DNA from: Staphylococcus pasteuri
GTDB taxonomy: Bacteria > Bacillota > Bacilli > Staphylococcales > Staphylococcaceae
Length of the DNA: 64,000 bases
Reading direction: 5' to 3'
Assembly: GCF_003970495.1 (NCBI RefSeq)
Contig: NZ_RXWW01000061.1
Coordinates: 1-64,000 of the forward strand
Shown here one piece after another: positions 51,862 to 60,476 of this stretch (within the stretch, counting starts at the first letter, position 1; each line of letters begins with the position of its first letter). A program made the translations under genes and the position numbers. A model generated the notes under the pieces. The model made no database searches and was not told the origin of the DNA. It saw only the letters and a list, made by a program, of their open reading frames with translations.

Positions 51862-52037
51862 GGCAAGGTTGACTAGAGTTGAAAAATAAAGTGTCACTAC
51901 TATTTTAATAGTTTAGTGATACTTACACATTAGCTTTAGCTAAGGTGTTCCACTAAGGATTACATGAGTTAACACTCATGCATAAGTAATTCTAATTTCT
52001 AAAGAAAAAAGAATTACTTTATCAGTCAACTACTGCC
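51862..52037. repeat. Structured repeat element, unit 2
   Basis: Tandem copy of unit 1 with the same architecture but different stem sequences. Closing stem GTTGACT (51868-51874) with AGTCAAC (52024-52030), extended by GGCA/TGCC. Hairpin A GTGTCACTA-CTATT (51891-51904) with 51907-51922; B (51925-51948) identical to unit 1; C CATGAGT/ACTCATG (51963-51980); D AGTAATTC (51985-51992) with GAATTACT (52011-52018). Changed bases are matched on the opposite arm. Confidence 0.7.
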
Positions 52038-52050
52038 TATATATAATTGT

Positions 52051-52080
52051 AGCCTGAGACACTGATTTTTGTCCCAGGCT
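52051..52080 (-). terminator. Terminator after greA
   Basis: Stem AGCCTG-a-GACA with TGTC-c-CAGGCT, loop about 8 nt, 27 bp after the greA stop. The following tract is only moderately T-rich. GGGACA-type family. Confidence 0.7.
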
Positions 52081-52106
52081 GTTGCGACTATTTTTAGAAT
52101 AGTTAA

Positions 52107-52583
52107 TTATTTTATATCTACAATTTTAACGTTGATTTCTCCACCGTTTGGTAGTGGTACACGAACTTCATCGTCTAATTCTTTACCAATTAATGCTGAC
52201 GCCATTGGTGATTCGTTTGAGATTTTACCTTTAAATGCATCCGCTTCAGCTGAACCTACGATTTGGTAACTTTCTTCTTCGTCTCCTGGTAATTCGATAA
52301 ACGTAACAGTTTTACCAATTTGTACTGTATTATTATCGCCTGTATCTTCAATGATTAAAGCGTTTCTAATCATATGTTCAATACGTTGGATATCTTGTTC
52401 AATAAAACCTTGTTCATCTTTAGCCGCATCATACTCTGAGTTCTCAGATAAATCGCCGAAAGAACGTGCAACTTTAATTTTTTCAACTACTTCAGGTCTT
52501 TTAACTGTTTTTAATTCTTCTAATTCTTGTTCTAATTTTTCATACCCTTCTTGAGTCATTGGATATTGTTTTTGATTTTCCAT
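52107..52583 (-). CDS. greA: Transcription elongation factor GreA
   Basis: This 158-residue factor enters the secondary channel of RNA polymerase and triggers cleavage of backtracked RNA. The N-terminal coiled coil (about 1-78, with acidic tip near [13 protein letters not shown]) and the C-terminal globular domain (about 80-158) are complete. It is last in the trmR-trhP1-trhP2-udk-greA operon. Confidence 0.96.
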   Translation of the reverse strand: MENQKQYPMTQEGYEKLEQELEELKTVKRPEVVEKIKVARSFGDLSENSEYDAAKDEQGFIEQDIQRIEHMIRNALIIEDTGDNNTVQIGKTVTFIELPGDEEESYQIVGSAEADAFKGKISNESPMASALIGKELDDEVRVPLPNGGEINVKIVDIK

Positions 52584-52610
52584 TATGTCATCTTCCTTTA
52601 CTTTTAAATA

Positions 52611-53234
52611 CTATTGTTTACTAACTAAAGATTGAATCTTAGTAGTCATAATGTCTATGGCTACTTTGTTACTACCACCTTCTGGGATGATGATGTCAGC
52701 ATGTTTCTTAGTTGGCTCAATAAATTGCACGTGCATTGGACGCACCACATTTAAGTATTGATTGATAACCGAATCCATAGAACGTCCTCGCTCATGAGTG
52801 TCTCTTTTAAGACGACGTAAAATTCTTAAGTCTGCATCAGTGTCGACATATATTTTAACATCCATCATATCACGTAACGTTTTATTCTCTAAAGCGAAGA
52901 TACCTTCTACGATGATAACATCTTTCGGTTCAAATGCAATCGTTTGATCGCTTCTTGTATGATTAGCATAATCGTATGTTGGTACTTTAACTGCTTTGCC
53001 ATTTCGTAAATCTCTTAGATTTTGAATTAACAAATCGTTATCAAATGCAAATGGATGATCATAGTTTGTCTCCAAACGCTCTTCAAAAGTTAAATGTGAT
53101 TGGTCTTTATAATAATAGTCTTGCGCTAATAATGCAATACTATGACCTTCAAGATTTTTCATAATTTCATTTGTGACTGTCGTTTTACCAGAGCCAGAGC
53201 CTCCAGCAATTCCTATAATCGTCGTTTGTGTCAT
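52611..53234 (-). CDS. udk: Uridine kinase
   Basis: This 207-residue salvage enzyme phosphorylates uridine and cytidine. The P-loop is [14 protein letters not shown] (about 8-21). [10 protein letters not shown] and [10 protein letters not shown] are substrate-contact regions; VIVEGIFAL (about 108-116) is the Walker B area. It begins at the last base of trhP2 and is followed by greA. Confidence 0.96.
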   Translation of the reverse strand: MTQTTIIGIAGGSGSGKTTVTNEIMKNLEGHSIALLAQDYYYKDQSHLTFEERLETNYDHPFAFDNDLLIQNLRDLRNGKAVKVPTYDYANHTRSDQTIAFEPKDVIIVEGIFALENKTLRDMMDVKIYVDTDADLRILRRLKRDTHERGRSMDSVINQYLNVVRPMHVQFIEPTKKHADIIIPEGGSNKVAIDIMTTKIQSLVSKQ

Positions 53235-54502
53235 TAACCGATTTCCTTTCTCATCAAGTTGTTTGCATAGATTGGACGATCAACTTTAATTTGTACAATT
53301 TGTAATGGATGGCGCGCAGCATCAAGCTCATTACCTTCTTCATCATAAATGGTATCAACAACTTGTTTAAAACTTTCAATTTCCGGACCAAAAAATTCAA
53401 TTTCTTGTCCAGGTTTAAAGTGATTTCTTTGTTGAATTGTAGCAATTTTTGTATCCTGATCATAATCTAAAACTAAGCCACAAAAATCATAAGGAGACTT
53501 TTTCGATTGTTGTTCTCCAAACATTTGTTCCTCATATCCTGGAGTACCTTCAAAGAATGCTGGTGCTGTATCTCTATTAGCACATTTATCTAATTCCATT
53601 AACCATTCAGGTTGAATTTTAAAATTGTCTGGGTCTTCAGCATATGCATCAATTACTTTACGATATACTGACACAACAGTAGCTATATAATGAATTGATT
53701 TCATTCTGCCTTCTATTTTTAACGAATCAATACCTAAATCCATCATTTGTGGGATTGATTCGATTAATTTTAAGTCTTTCGGACTCATTGCAAATGGGAC
53801 GATTTGTCCATCTTCATAAAATAAATCAAGTTCACCATCTTCATCTACTTGTAGTAAATCATAATCCCAACGACAACTTTGACAACAGCCACCTCTATTG
53901 GAATCACGTGCTGTCATGTGGTTACTTAATGTACATCTACCAGAGTAAGCAATACACATAGCACCATGAATGAAGGCTTCTATTTCAATATCAACTTTTT
54001 CTTTCATTTCTTTCATTTCCATAGCTCCTGTTTCTCGAGCTAGAACTACACGATCTAATCCTTCTTCTTTCCAAAATTCAACTGCTTTATAATTAGATAA
54101 AGATTGTTGTGTGGATAAATGAATTTCTAATTTTGGTGCTACCTTTTTGCAAGTTTCAATAATAAGGGGGTCAGCAACAATAATACCTGTTGCACCTGTC
54201 GCTTCAAGATTAATAAGATAATCGTCTAACCCTTCCATATTATCGTCATGCGCAATAATATTAGTCGTAACATAAATTTTTGCACCATAACGGTTTGCAA
54301 ACTCAACACCTTCAGCAATTTCTTCCATTGTGAAGTTATCAGCATTTGATCTTAAACCATATTCTTGTCCGCCTAAAAAAACTGCATCTGCGCCATAATG
54401 TACAGCAATTTTTAACTTTTCTAAGTTACCAGCTGGAGCAAGTAATTCTGGCTTCTTCATTTTAGTATTTGAAGTTTGTTTAACTTCTTCTAATGTCTTC
54501 AT
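53234..54502 (-). CDS. trhP2: tRNA 5-hydroxyuridine synthesis protein TrhP2 (U32 family)
   Basis: This 422-residue protein of the U32 peptidase-like family takes part, with TrhP1, in making 5-hydroxyuridine at tRNA position 34. The family core includes [19 protein letters not shown] and the cysteine cluster [11 protein letters not shown] (about 200-216), plus [10 protein letters not shown]. These cysteines probably hold an iron-sulfur cluster. The former protease label is misleading. It follows trhP1 by 11 bp; the B. subtilis counterpart is YrrO. Confidence 0.9.
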   Translation of the reverse strand: MKTLEEVKQTSNTKMKKPELLAPAGNLEKLKIAVHYGADAVFLGGQEYGLRSNADNFTMEEIAEGVEFANRYGAKIYVTTNIIAHDDNMEGLDDYLINLEATGATGIIVADPLIIETCKKVAPKLEIHLSTQQSLSNYKAVEFWKEEGLDRVVLARETGAMEMKEMKEKVDIEIEAFIHGAMCIAYSGRCTLSNHMTARDSNRGGCCQSCRWDYDLLQVDEDGELDLFYEDGQIVPFAMSPKDLKLIESIPQMMDLGIDSLKIEGRMKSIHYIATVVSVYRKVIDAYAEDPDNFKIQPEWLMELDKCANRDTAPAFFEGTPGYEEQMFGEQQSKKSPYDFCGLVLDYDQDTKIATIQQRNHFKPGQEIEFFGPEIESFKQVVDTIYDEEGNELDAARHPLQIVQIKVDRPIYANNLMRKEIG

Positions 54503-54513
54503 GATTCAGCCTC

Positions 54514-55443
54514 CTAATATACCGTATGCTTAAATAAGAAACCTTCATCAAATGGTCGATGTTCTGGTTGAATGTCTTCGATAGGATCTACAAGCATAAA
54601 TTTTTCATCTTCATAAGTTTCAGGATCTTCATTATATAAATCTATTGCTTCTCTGTATTGTTGTGTAACAACATTGATATATTCTTCTGTCTGTAATATG
54701 CCGTCAATTTTAAATGAATCGATACCTGCTTCAAAAAACGGTTCTAATTCTTCTATAAGGCACATATCATTTGGTGACATAATATGTGTACCATTATAAT
54801 CTTCAAAAACAGGATATTTATTTTCGCGTTCTTCATCATATAATAATAAATCATTTTGATTTTCATTACGTTGAATTTTCATTTGTCTATCTTGGAATGT
54901 ATAATAGTTGCCTAATAACATTCTTTTAGATTGAAACATACATGTCATGCCATGAACTTGAACTTCTATTTCCACGTCAGCATGTTCTTTTATATTTATA
55001 ATTTCTTCCAGACTTAATTCTCTCGCTAATACTGCTCTTGTAGCACCTTTTTGTCCCCAATAGTTACACTGAAAATAGTTAGTAACAAGTGTTTCTGCAT
55101 CCCAATGTAATGGAATAGGATTATTTTGTTGTTTAACATACATCACAACAGCTGGGTCACCAAAAATAATTCTATCCACACCAATTTGATGTAAAAATTG
55201 AATATAATCTTCTACTGCTGCTAAATGATAATTATGAAACAAACCATTAACTGCAGCATACACTTTCTTATCATTCTCATGGGCTAATGTTACTGCTTTT
55301 TCCATGTCTTCTCGATTAAATTCTCCTGGAAGTCGTAAACCAAATTTTTGCTCACCAATAACAAATGCATCTGCACCTATTTCTATTAGTGTTTCCATAT
55401 GTGTTATTGACTTAGGAGTAACTAGTAATTCTGTCATAGTCAT
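54514..55443 (-). CDS. trhP1: tRNA 5-hydroxyuridine synthesis protein TrhP1 (U32 family)
   Basis: This 309-residue U32-family protein is the shorter partner of TrhP2 (B. subtilis YrrN). The motif equivalent of the TrhP2 cysteine cluster reads VHGMTCMFQSKRMLLGNYY, with one cysteine only, so it cannot build the same cluster alone. It retains FKIDGILQTEEYI. Its ATG overlaps the trmR stop by 4 bp. Confidence 0.88.
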   Translation of the reverse strand: MTMTELLVTPKSITHMETLIEIGADAFVIGEQKFGLRLPGEFNREDMEKAVTLAHENDKKVYAAVNGLFHNYHLAAVEDYIQFLHQIGVDRIIFGDPAVVMYVKQQNNPIPLHWDAETLVTNYFQCNYWGQKGATRAVLARELSLEEIINIKEHADVEIEVQVHGMTCMFQSKRMLLGNYYTFQDRQMKIQRNENQNDLLLYDEERENKYPVFEDYNGTHIMSPNDMCLIEELEPFFEAGIDSFKIDGILQTEEYINVVTQQYREAIDLYNEDPETYEDEKFMLVDPIEDIQPEHRPFDEGFLFKHTVY

Positions 55444-56075
55444 TCTCCTTTAATAGATATTGCTAAACCATCGTCCATATTTAAAAAGTTAGTTGTATAT
55501 TGTTCATTTTGCATTAACCATTCATTAAATTGTTGTACTTTTTTAACCATTTGACGTACGTTACGTGAACGAACTATATCGATATTTGAGACAAAACCAT
55601 GATATAAAACGTTATCTGTCACAACAATGCCACCCTTTTTAAGTAAAGGCGTATATAGTTCAAAAAATTTCTTCGATTGTGCTTTCGCAGCATCAATAAA
55701 TAACATGTCAAACGTTTGAGATTTAACTTTATCAAATTGTTCTAATGCATCACCTTCAATTAACTCAATTTGATTAGTAAATTGATTAGAAGTGATATTA
55801 TGTTTCGCTTGGTCTATCATTTCTGTGTCTCTTTCTATTGTAGTTACATGAATATCTTTAGACACTGAAGCAAATTGCATTGAACTGTATCCTATAGCCG
55901 TACCAATTTCTATAATCCGTTTAGTTTGATGAATACGTATAATTTGTTTGATTATTTCTAGTGTATTACGATCCACGATCGGCACTTGATTTGTATTTGC
56001 ATATTCTCTTAAAAGTTCAATGTCATTATCATTAGTTTTATGTAAATTGAGAATATAACTTTCATTATTATCCAT
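55440..56075 (-). CDS. trmR: tRNA 5-hydroxyuridine methyltransferase TrmR
   Basis: This 211-residue O-methyltransferase-fold enzyme converts 5-hydroxyuridine at tRNA position 34 to 5-methoxyuridine (B. subtilis YrrM). SAM-binding motifs are IIEIGTAIGYSSMQFA (about 66-81) and LLFIDAAKAQSKKFF with the metal-binding Asp region. It is encoded immediately upstream of trhP1 and trhP2, which make its substrate; the three form one pathway module. Confidence 0.9.
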   Translation of the reverse strand: MDNNESYILNLHKTNDNDIELLREYANTNQVPIVDRNTLEIIKQIIRIHQTKRIIEIGTAIGYSSMQFASVSKDIHVTTIERDTEMIDQAKHNITSNQFTNQIELIEGDALEQFDKVKSQTFDMLFIDAAKAQSKKFFELYTPLLKKGGIVVTDNVLYHGFVSNIDIVRSRNVRQMVKKVQQFNEWLMQNEQYTTNFLNMDDGLAISIKGE

Positions 56076-56130
56076 TATACAACGACTTCCTTTGTGTAAA
56101 ATAACTACAATTTAAAAAGGCAATAAAATA

Positions 56131-56179
56131 AATCAGTCACAATATTGATTAGTAAAATAACCAATGGCTTTGACTGATT
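56131..56179 (-). promoter_or_regulatory. Terminator-like hairpin in trmR leader (possible attenuator)
   Basis: Arms AATCAGTCA and TGACTGATT enclose a 31-nt loop with further weak pairing; on the minus strand TTATTTTATTG follows. Position inside the trmR leader, after the upstream operon has already been terminated, suggests attenuation. Confidence 0.5.
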
Positions 56180-56203
56180 GTAACTACGTACAAGTATTTT
56201 AAA

Positions 56204-56220
56204 CGTTATGTTACATAACG
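56204..56220. promoter_or_regulatory. Palindromic site, possible operator
   Basis: CGTTATGT-T-ACATAACG, a perfect 8+8 inverted repeat around one base, upstream of the trmR leader hairpin. I do not recognise a regulator for it. Confidence 0.45.
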
Positions 56221-56335
56221 ATATATAAAATATTTAACTCCAAATATTTTACCATAAATTCTTTGTGAATATAAGTATAAATCTAAATGATAAGCATGTA
56301 TGTAAACAAACTTTGAACAAATCATATATAGAAAA

Positions 56336-56379
56336 ACTCCTTATGTCAGATATTCAATAGATATCGTTACATAAGGAGT
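56336..56379 (-). terminator. Terminator of the alaS-DUF1292 operon
   Basis: Arms ACTCCTTATGT and ACATAAGGAGT, with inner GATAT pairing and TTTTTC following on the minus strand. Confidence 0.85.
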
Positions 56380-56403
56380 AAAATTTAAATATTTATTCTA
56401 AGA

Positions 56404-56712
56404 TTATTCATCAATTTCAGTATTAACTACTTCTTCAATCATATCCCATTCTTCATCTGTTTCGATTGGGACTAATTTACCACCGTCACCTGATTCATCA
56501 GGTTCATTTATCATTGGTACTAATTCAATCATGTCGTCTTCATCAGATTGTGCTCCTTCTTCAGCAAGTACTACATATTCTTTTTTGAATTCAGGATGAT
56601 AGAATTCAAGCATTTTACGATAAAGAACTTCATTTCCATCTTCATCATACAATGTCAATAATTCTTCTTCATTGTTAATTTTTAATTCTGCATCGTGATT
56701 ATGTTCAGTCAT
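56404..56712 (-). CDS. DUF1292 protein, YrzB-like
   Basis: This 102-residue, very acidic protein ([20 protein letters not shown] near its start) belongs to DUF1292, of unknown function. B. subtilis YrzB stands at the same place in the alaS-yrzL-yrrK-yrzB order. It has no membrane segment or cysteine cluster. It is the last gene of the alaS operon here. Confidence 0.85.
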   Translation of the reverse strand: MTEHNHDAELKINNEEELLTLYDEDGNEVLYRKMLEFYHPEFKKEYVVLAEEGAQSDEDDMIELVPMINEPDESGDGGKLVPIETDEEWDMIEEVVNTEIDE

Positions 56713-56728
56713 TTTATTTCTCCTTTTA

Positions 56729-57154
56729 TTAAATAGAGTCTAGGTAGCCTTGTAATATAAATACGGCTGCCATTTTATCTATTACTTTTTTTCTTTTTTG
56801 TCTTGAAACATCTGCTTCTAGTAATGACTTTTCAGCTGCCATCGTGCTAAGTCTTTCATCCCACATGACAATCTCAATAGATGGTAATGCTTCTTGAAGT
56901 TTCTCTTTGTATTGTAACGAAGCCTCTCCACGAAATCCAATAGAATTGTTCATGTTTTTGGGCAAACCGATTACAACTGTACCGACATCATTTTTCTTGA
57001 TGATTTCAACTAATTGTTCGATGCCTAATTCATTATTTTGTTCATCGATATGGAGTGTGTCTAAACCTTGAGCAGTCCAACCCATTAAATCACTAATCGC
57101 TATTCCTACTGTTTTACTACCTACGTCTAAACCAAGTATTTTATGCTTTAACAT
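56729..57154 (-). CDS. ruvX: Pre-16S rRNA processing nuclease RuvX/YqgF
   Basis: This 141-residue RNase H-fold protein has the strand-loop [16 protein letters not shown] (about 7-22) and the catalytic-region WDERLST (about 98-104). YqgF proteins help trim the 5' end of 16S rRNA; an older name is Holliday junction resolvase. It follows the ireB-like gene by 5 bp. Confidence 0.9.
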   Translation of the reverse strand: MLKHKILGLDVGSKTVGIAISDLMGWTAQGLDTLHIDEQNNELGIEQLVEIIKKNDVGTVVIGLPKNMNNSIGFRGEASLQYKEKLQEALPSIEIVMWDERLSTMAAEKSLLEADVSRQKRKKVIDKMAAVFILQGYLDSI

Positions 57155-57159
57155 TGATA

Positions 57160-57420
57160 CTATTCTTTAGGCTCAGCTAAATAATTAGATACGAGTTCTT
57201 CCATAATCACATCTCTATCAATGTGACGAATTTGATTTCTAGCTTCATTTTGACGTGGAATGTAAGCAGGATCACCTGATAATAAATATCCTACGATTTG
57301 ATTTACTGCATTGTATCCGCGTTCTTCTAGTGTTCGGTGGACATTCTCTAATACTGATTTGACATCTTCTTCTGGAATATCTTCATATTTAAATTTCATT
57401 GTTTTATCAAAGTTTTCCAT
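57160..57420 (-). CDS. IreB family regulatory phosphoprotein (DUF965)
   Basis: This 86-residue helical protein contains [20 protein letters not shown] near the middle and ends with [17 protein letters not shown]. In Enterococcus the homologue IreB is phosphorylated by the PASTA kinase IreK and acts in cephalosporin tolerance; here that role is only inferred. B. subtilis YrzL is the counterpart. It lies 61 bp after alaS. Confidence 0.9.
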   Translation of the reverse strand: MENFDKTMKFKYEDIPEEDVKSVLENVHRTLEERGYNAVNQIVGYLLSGDPAYIPRQNEARNQIRHIDRDVIMEELVSNYLAEPKE

Positions 57421-57481
57421 TTCGTCACTCCTTCAATACATAAATTGATTCCATTTTATTCTACACGAACTGTAACTAAAA

Positions 57482-60112
57482 TTACATATTTTTAATGTAA
57501 TCTTTAATAAAGCGTAATGATTCTGTGATATTTTCAGGTTGAGTACCGCCACCTTGAGCCATATCTGGACGGCCACCACCTTTACCACCAACGATTGGTG
57601 CCATATTTTTAATGATGTCACCTGCTTTAATTTGATCTGTATGAGTTTTAGGAACTGTAGCTATAATAGAAACTTTACCATCTACATTACTTGCTAAGAC
57701 GATAATAGTGTCTTGTAATTTTGATTTAAAGTCGTCCATAGTTGAGCGAATTGCTTTAGCATTAGGTACTTCAACTTCTGTTGCCAATACTTTAAAACCA
57801 TTTATTGTTTCTACTTGATCTTCGATATTACCCATTTTAAGATTTGTAATTTCTTTATCACGTTGTTCTAAACGTTTTAATAAGTTCTTTTCTTCTTCTT
57901 GTAATTGAGTAATTTTGTCTACAACTTGATCATCTGTTTTCACTTTAACTTGATCTTTAATAATATTGAATTGAGTTTGGATATGTTCTAAATATAAGAA
58001 CGCTGATTTTCCTGTTAATGCTTCGATACGTCTAACACCTGCACCAGTACCAGATTCACTAACAATTTTGAATAAACCAATTTCAGCAGTATTGTCTACG
58101 TGAATACCACCACATAATTCTATTGAAAATGGTGCCATATTAACGACTCTTACAATATCACCATATTTTTCACCAAACAGTGCCATTGCACCCATTTCTT
58201 TAGCTTCATTAATTCCCATTTCTTGAATATGAACAGTAATACCTCTCCAGATTTCTTCATTGACACGTCTTTCAACCTGATCAATTTCATCTTGAGTCAT
58301 TTGTCCAAAATGAGAGAAGTCGAATCTTAAACGGTCTGGTGCTACTAATGAACCTGCTTGGTTAACATGGTCACCTAAAACTTCTTTTAAAGCAGCGTGC
58401 AATAAGTGTGTGGCACTATGGTTTTTTTGGATAGAACGACGTTCATCTTTGTTCACACTAGCATCAACTTGTGCACCTTTTGTTACTTGACCAAATTGAA
58501 TTTCACCTTTGTGTAAATTTTGACCATTAGGTGCCTTAGTAACTTCAGTCACTAAAATTTCAAAATGCTCATTACTAACAGTACCATTATCAGCTACTTG
58601 TCCACCACTCACTGCATAAAATGGTGTGTCTTTTAACATGAAGTAAATTGTTTCACCAGCATCTGCTTTTTCAACTTCTTCTCCATTTTCAATAAGGTGA
58701 ATCAATTCTGTTTGATAATCTGTAGTATCATAACCAACAAAGTGACTTTCAGTAGTAATATTTTTTAATACTTCACTTTGAACTTGCATAGATTGTGAAT
58801 TTTGGCGAGCTTGACGTGCTCTATCACGTTGTTGTTGCATTTCTGCTTCAAATGTAGCCATATCAACAGTTAAACCTTCTTGAATTGCTAACTCTTCAGT
58901 AAGTTCAATTGGGAAGCCATACGTATCATATAATTTAAAAGCATCTTTACCATTAATTTCATTATTAGTTTCTTTGGCTTTACTAATAAATCCATTTAAA
59001 ATTGAAAGACCTTCTTCAAGTGTTTCATGGAATCTTTCCTCTTCTGATTTGATAACGCGTTTAATAAAATCACTTTTATCTTTGACATTTGGATAATAAG
59101 GTTCCATGATATCTGCAACAATATCAACTAATTTATACATAAATGGCTCATTGATATCTAATGTTTGGCTAAATCTTACTGCTCTACGCAATAATCTACG
59201 TAATACATAGCCACGTCCTTCATTTGCTGGTAAAGCACCATCAGCAATTGCAAATGAAATAGTTCTAATATGGTCAGCTATAACTTTAAATGCTACATCT
59301 TGCTCATCATTTTGAAGGTATTTTTTACCTGACACTTCTTCGACTTCATTAATTATTGGCATAAATAAATCTGTTTCATAATTTGTACGTACATTTTGTG
59401 AGATAGAAGTCATACGTTCTAATCCCATGCCGGTATCAATATTTTTATTTGGAAGTGGTGTATAAGTATGATCTTTATTATGATTAAATTCACTAAACAC
59501 TAAATTCCACACTTCTAAATAGCGTTCGTTTTCTCCACCTGGATACATTTCCTCTTCTGGATCATCTTGGCCAAAATCATTACCGCGATCATAGAAAATT
59601 TCAGTATTAGGTCCAGAAGGTCCTTCACCAATATCCCAAAAGTTACCTTCTATACGAATAATTCGACTTTCTTCTAAGCCAATTTGTTCGTTCCAAATTT
59701 TATAAGCTTCTGTATCTTCCGGATGTATTGTGACGTATAATTTTTCTGGCTCCATACCCATCCATTTATCGCTAGTTAAAAATTCCCATGCAAATTCTAT
59801 AGCTTCTTTCTTAAAATAGTCACCAATTGAGAAATTACCTAGCATTTCAAAGAAAGTATGGTGTCTTGCTGTGAAACCAACATTTTCAATATCATTCGTA
59901 CGAATAGCCTTTTGTGAGTTAACAATTCTTGGTTTCTTAGGTGTTTCTCGACCATCGAAATATTTTTTTAAAGTTGCAACTCCAGAGTTAATCCAAAGTA
60001 AACTATCATCATCGATAGGTACTAATGGTGCAGATGGTTCAACCATATGACCTTTTTCAACAAAGAAGTCTAAATATTTTTGTCTAATTTCGCTTGCTTT
60101 TAAATTTTTCAT
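57482..60112 (-). CDS. alaS: Alanyl-tRNA synthetase
   Basis: This 876-residue enzyme charges tRNA-Ala. The class II catalytic domain (about 1-250) is followed by the tRNA-recognition and editing domains, with the editing zinc motif [11 protein letters not shown] (about 566-576) and CGGIHV near 668. The C-Ala domain ends with [17 protein letters not shown]. All parts are complete. Expression is controlled by the alanine T-box leader just upstream. Confidence 0.97.
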   Translation of the reverse strand: MKNLKASEIRQKYLDFFVEKGHMVEPSAPLVPIDDDSLLWINSGVATLKKYFDGRETPKKPRIVNSQKAIRTNDIENVGFTARHHTFFEMLGNFSIGDYFKKEAIEFAWEFLTSDKWMGMEPEKLYVTIHPEDTEAYKIWNEQIGLEESRIIRIEGNFWDIGEGPSGPNTEIFYDRGNDFGQDDPEEEMYPGGENERYLEVWNLVFSEFNHNKDHTYTPLPNKNIDTGMGLERMTSISQNVRTNYETDLFMPIINEVEEVSGKKYLQNDEQDVAFKVIADHIRTISFAIADGALPANEGRGYVLRRLLRRAVRFSQTLDINEPFMYKLVDIVADIMEPYYPNVKDKSDFIKRVIKSEEERFHETLEEGLSILNGFISKAKETNNEINGKDAFKLYDTYGFPIELTEELAIQEGLTVDMATFEAEMQQQRDRARQARQNSQSMQVQSEVLKNITTESHFVGYDTTDYQTELIHLIENGEEVEKADAGETIYFMLKDTPFYAVSGGQVADNGTVSNEHFEILVTEVTKAPNGQNLHKGEIQFGQVTKGAQVDASVNKDERRSIQKNHSATHLLHAALKEVLGDHVNQAGSLVAPDRLRFDFSHFGQMTQDEIDQVERRVNEEIWRGITVHIQEMGINEAKEMGAMALFGEKYGDIVRVVNMAPFSIELCGGIHVDNTAEIGLFKIVSESGTGAGVRRIEALTGKSAFLYLEHIQTQFNIIKDQVKVKTDDQVVDKITQLQEEEKNLLKRLEQRDKEITNLKMGNIEDQVETINGFKVLATEVEVPNAKAIRSTMDDFKSKLQDTIIVLASNVDGKVSIIATVPKTHTDQIKAGDIIKNMAPIVGGKGGGRPDMAQGGGTQPENITESLRFIKDYIKNM

Positions 60113-60187
60113 CCACGTACACTCCCTATATTTAGTTCATACACATTTTTATTAAGTTTATATTGGACACTAGTGTTATAAGGTAAA

Positions 60188-60441
60188 CAAAAAACGTTCA
60201 TCCACAAAAGGGACGAACGTTGTCGCGGTACCACCCTAGTTATAAGTTATTACGGTTAGGATTAATACTGCATTTATGAGAATATGAATTTTAATCAATT
60301 ATTCCATGCTAACCTTTACTTATCACTTTAGTCACATATTTAAATTGACACAAAGTAGCGTTCAACAATTTTAATTGTGCTTTCCACCACCCAGCACATC
60401 TCTTAAAATTCAAAATTGTTTACTCGTCTTTATGCGAACTT
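60188..60441 (-). promoter_or_regulatory. Alanine T-box riboswitch of alaS
   Basis: Minus-strand leader sensing uncharged tRNA-Ala. The T-box AGGGTGGTACCGCG is at 60224-60237. The specifier loop reads GAACGCTACTTT, with GCT at 60357-60359 as the alanine codon. The terminator pairs AACGTTC (60193-60199) with GAACGTT (60215-60221), plus ATCCAC with its partner, followed by TTTTTTG. Confidence 0.92.
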
Positions 60442-60447
60442 AAGTTT

Positions 60448-60476
60448 ATTTTAATTTTATTGTTTTCAAATGTCAA
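60448..60476 (-). promoter_or_regulatory. Promoter of alaS leader
   Basis: Minus strand: TTGACA (60471-60476, perfect), 17-bp spacer, TAAAAT (60448-60453). The -35 overlaps the recD2 stop codon. Confidence 0.8.

Larger units (their letters stand above)
56076..56403. other. Intergenic leader of the trmR operon
   Basis: No open frame is supported in these 328 bp. They hold, in minus-strand order, the terminator of the DUF1292 gene, a 17-bp palindrome, a terminator-like hairpin and the trmR ribosome binding site. A promoter is likely between about 56220 and 56335, but none stands out. Confidence 0.5.

Noticed and set aside
51695-52037. CRISPR array or insertion-sequence remnant
   Set aside because: Only two units, no short direct repeats with regular spacers, no transposase fragment and no clear target-site duplication; the units are inverted-repeat structures.
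57433-57621. 62-codon minus-strand frame overlapping the end of alaS
   Set aside because: It overlaps the conserved alaS C-terminus in another frame and has no similarity to a known small protein.
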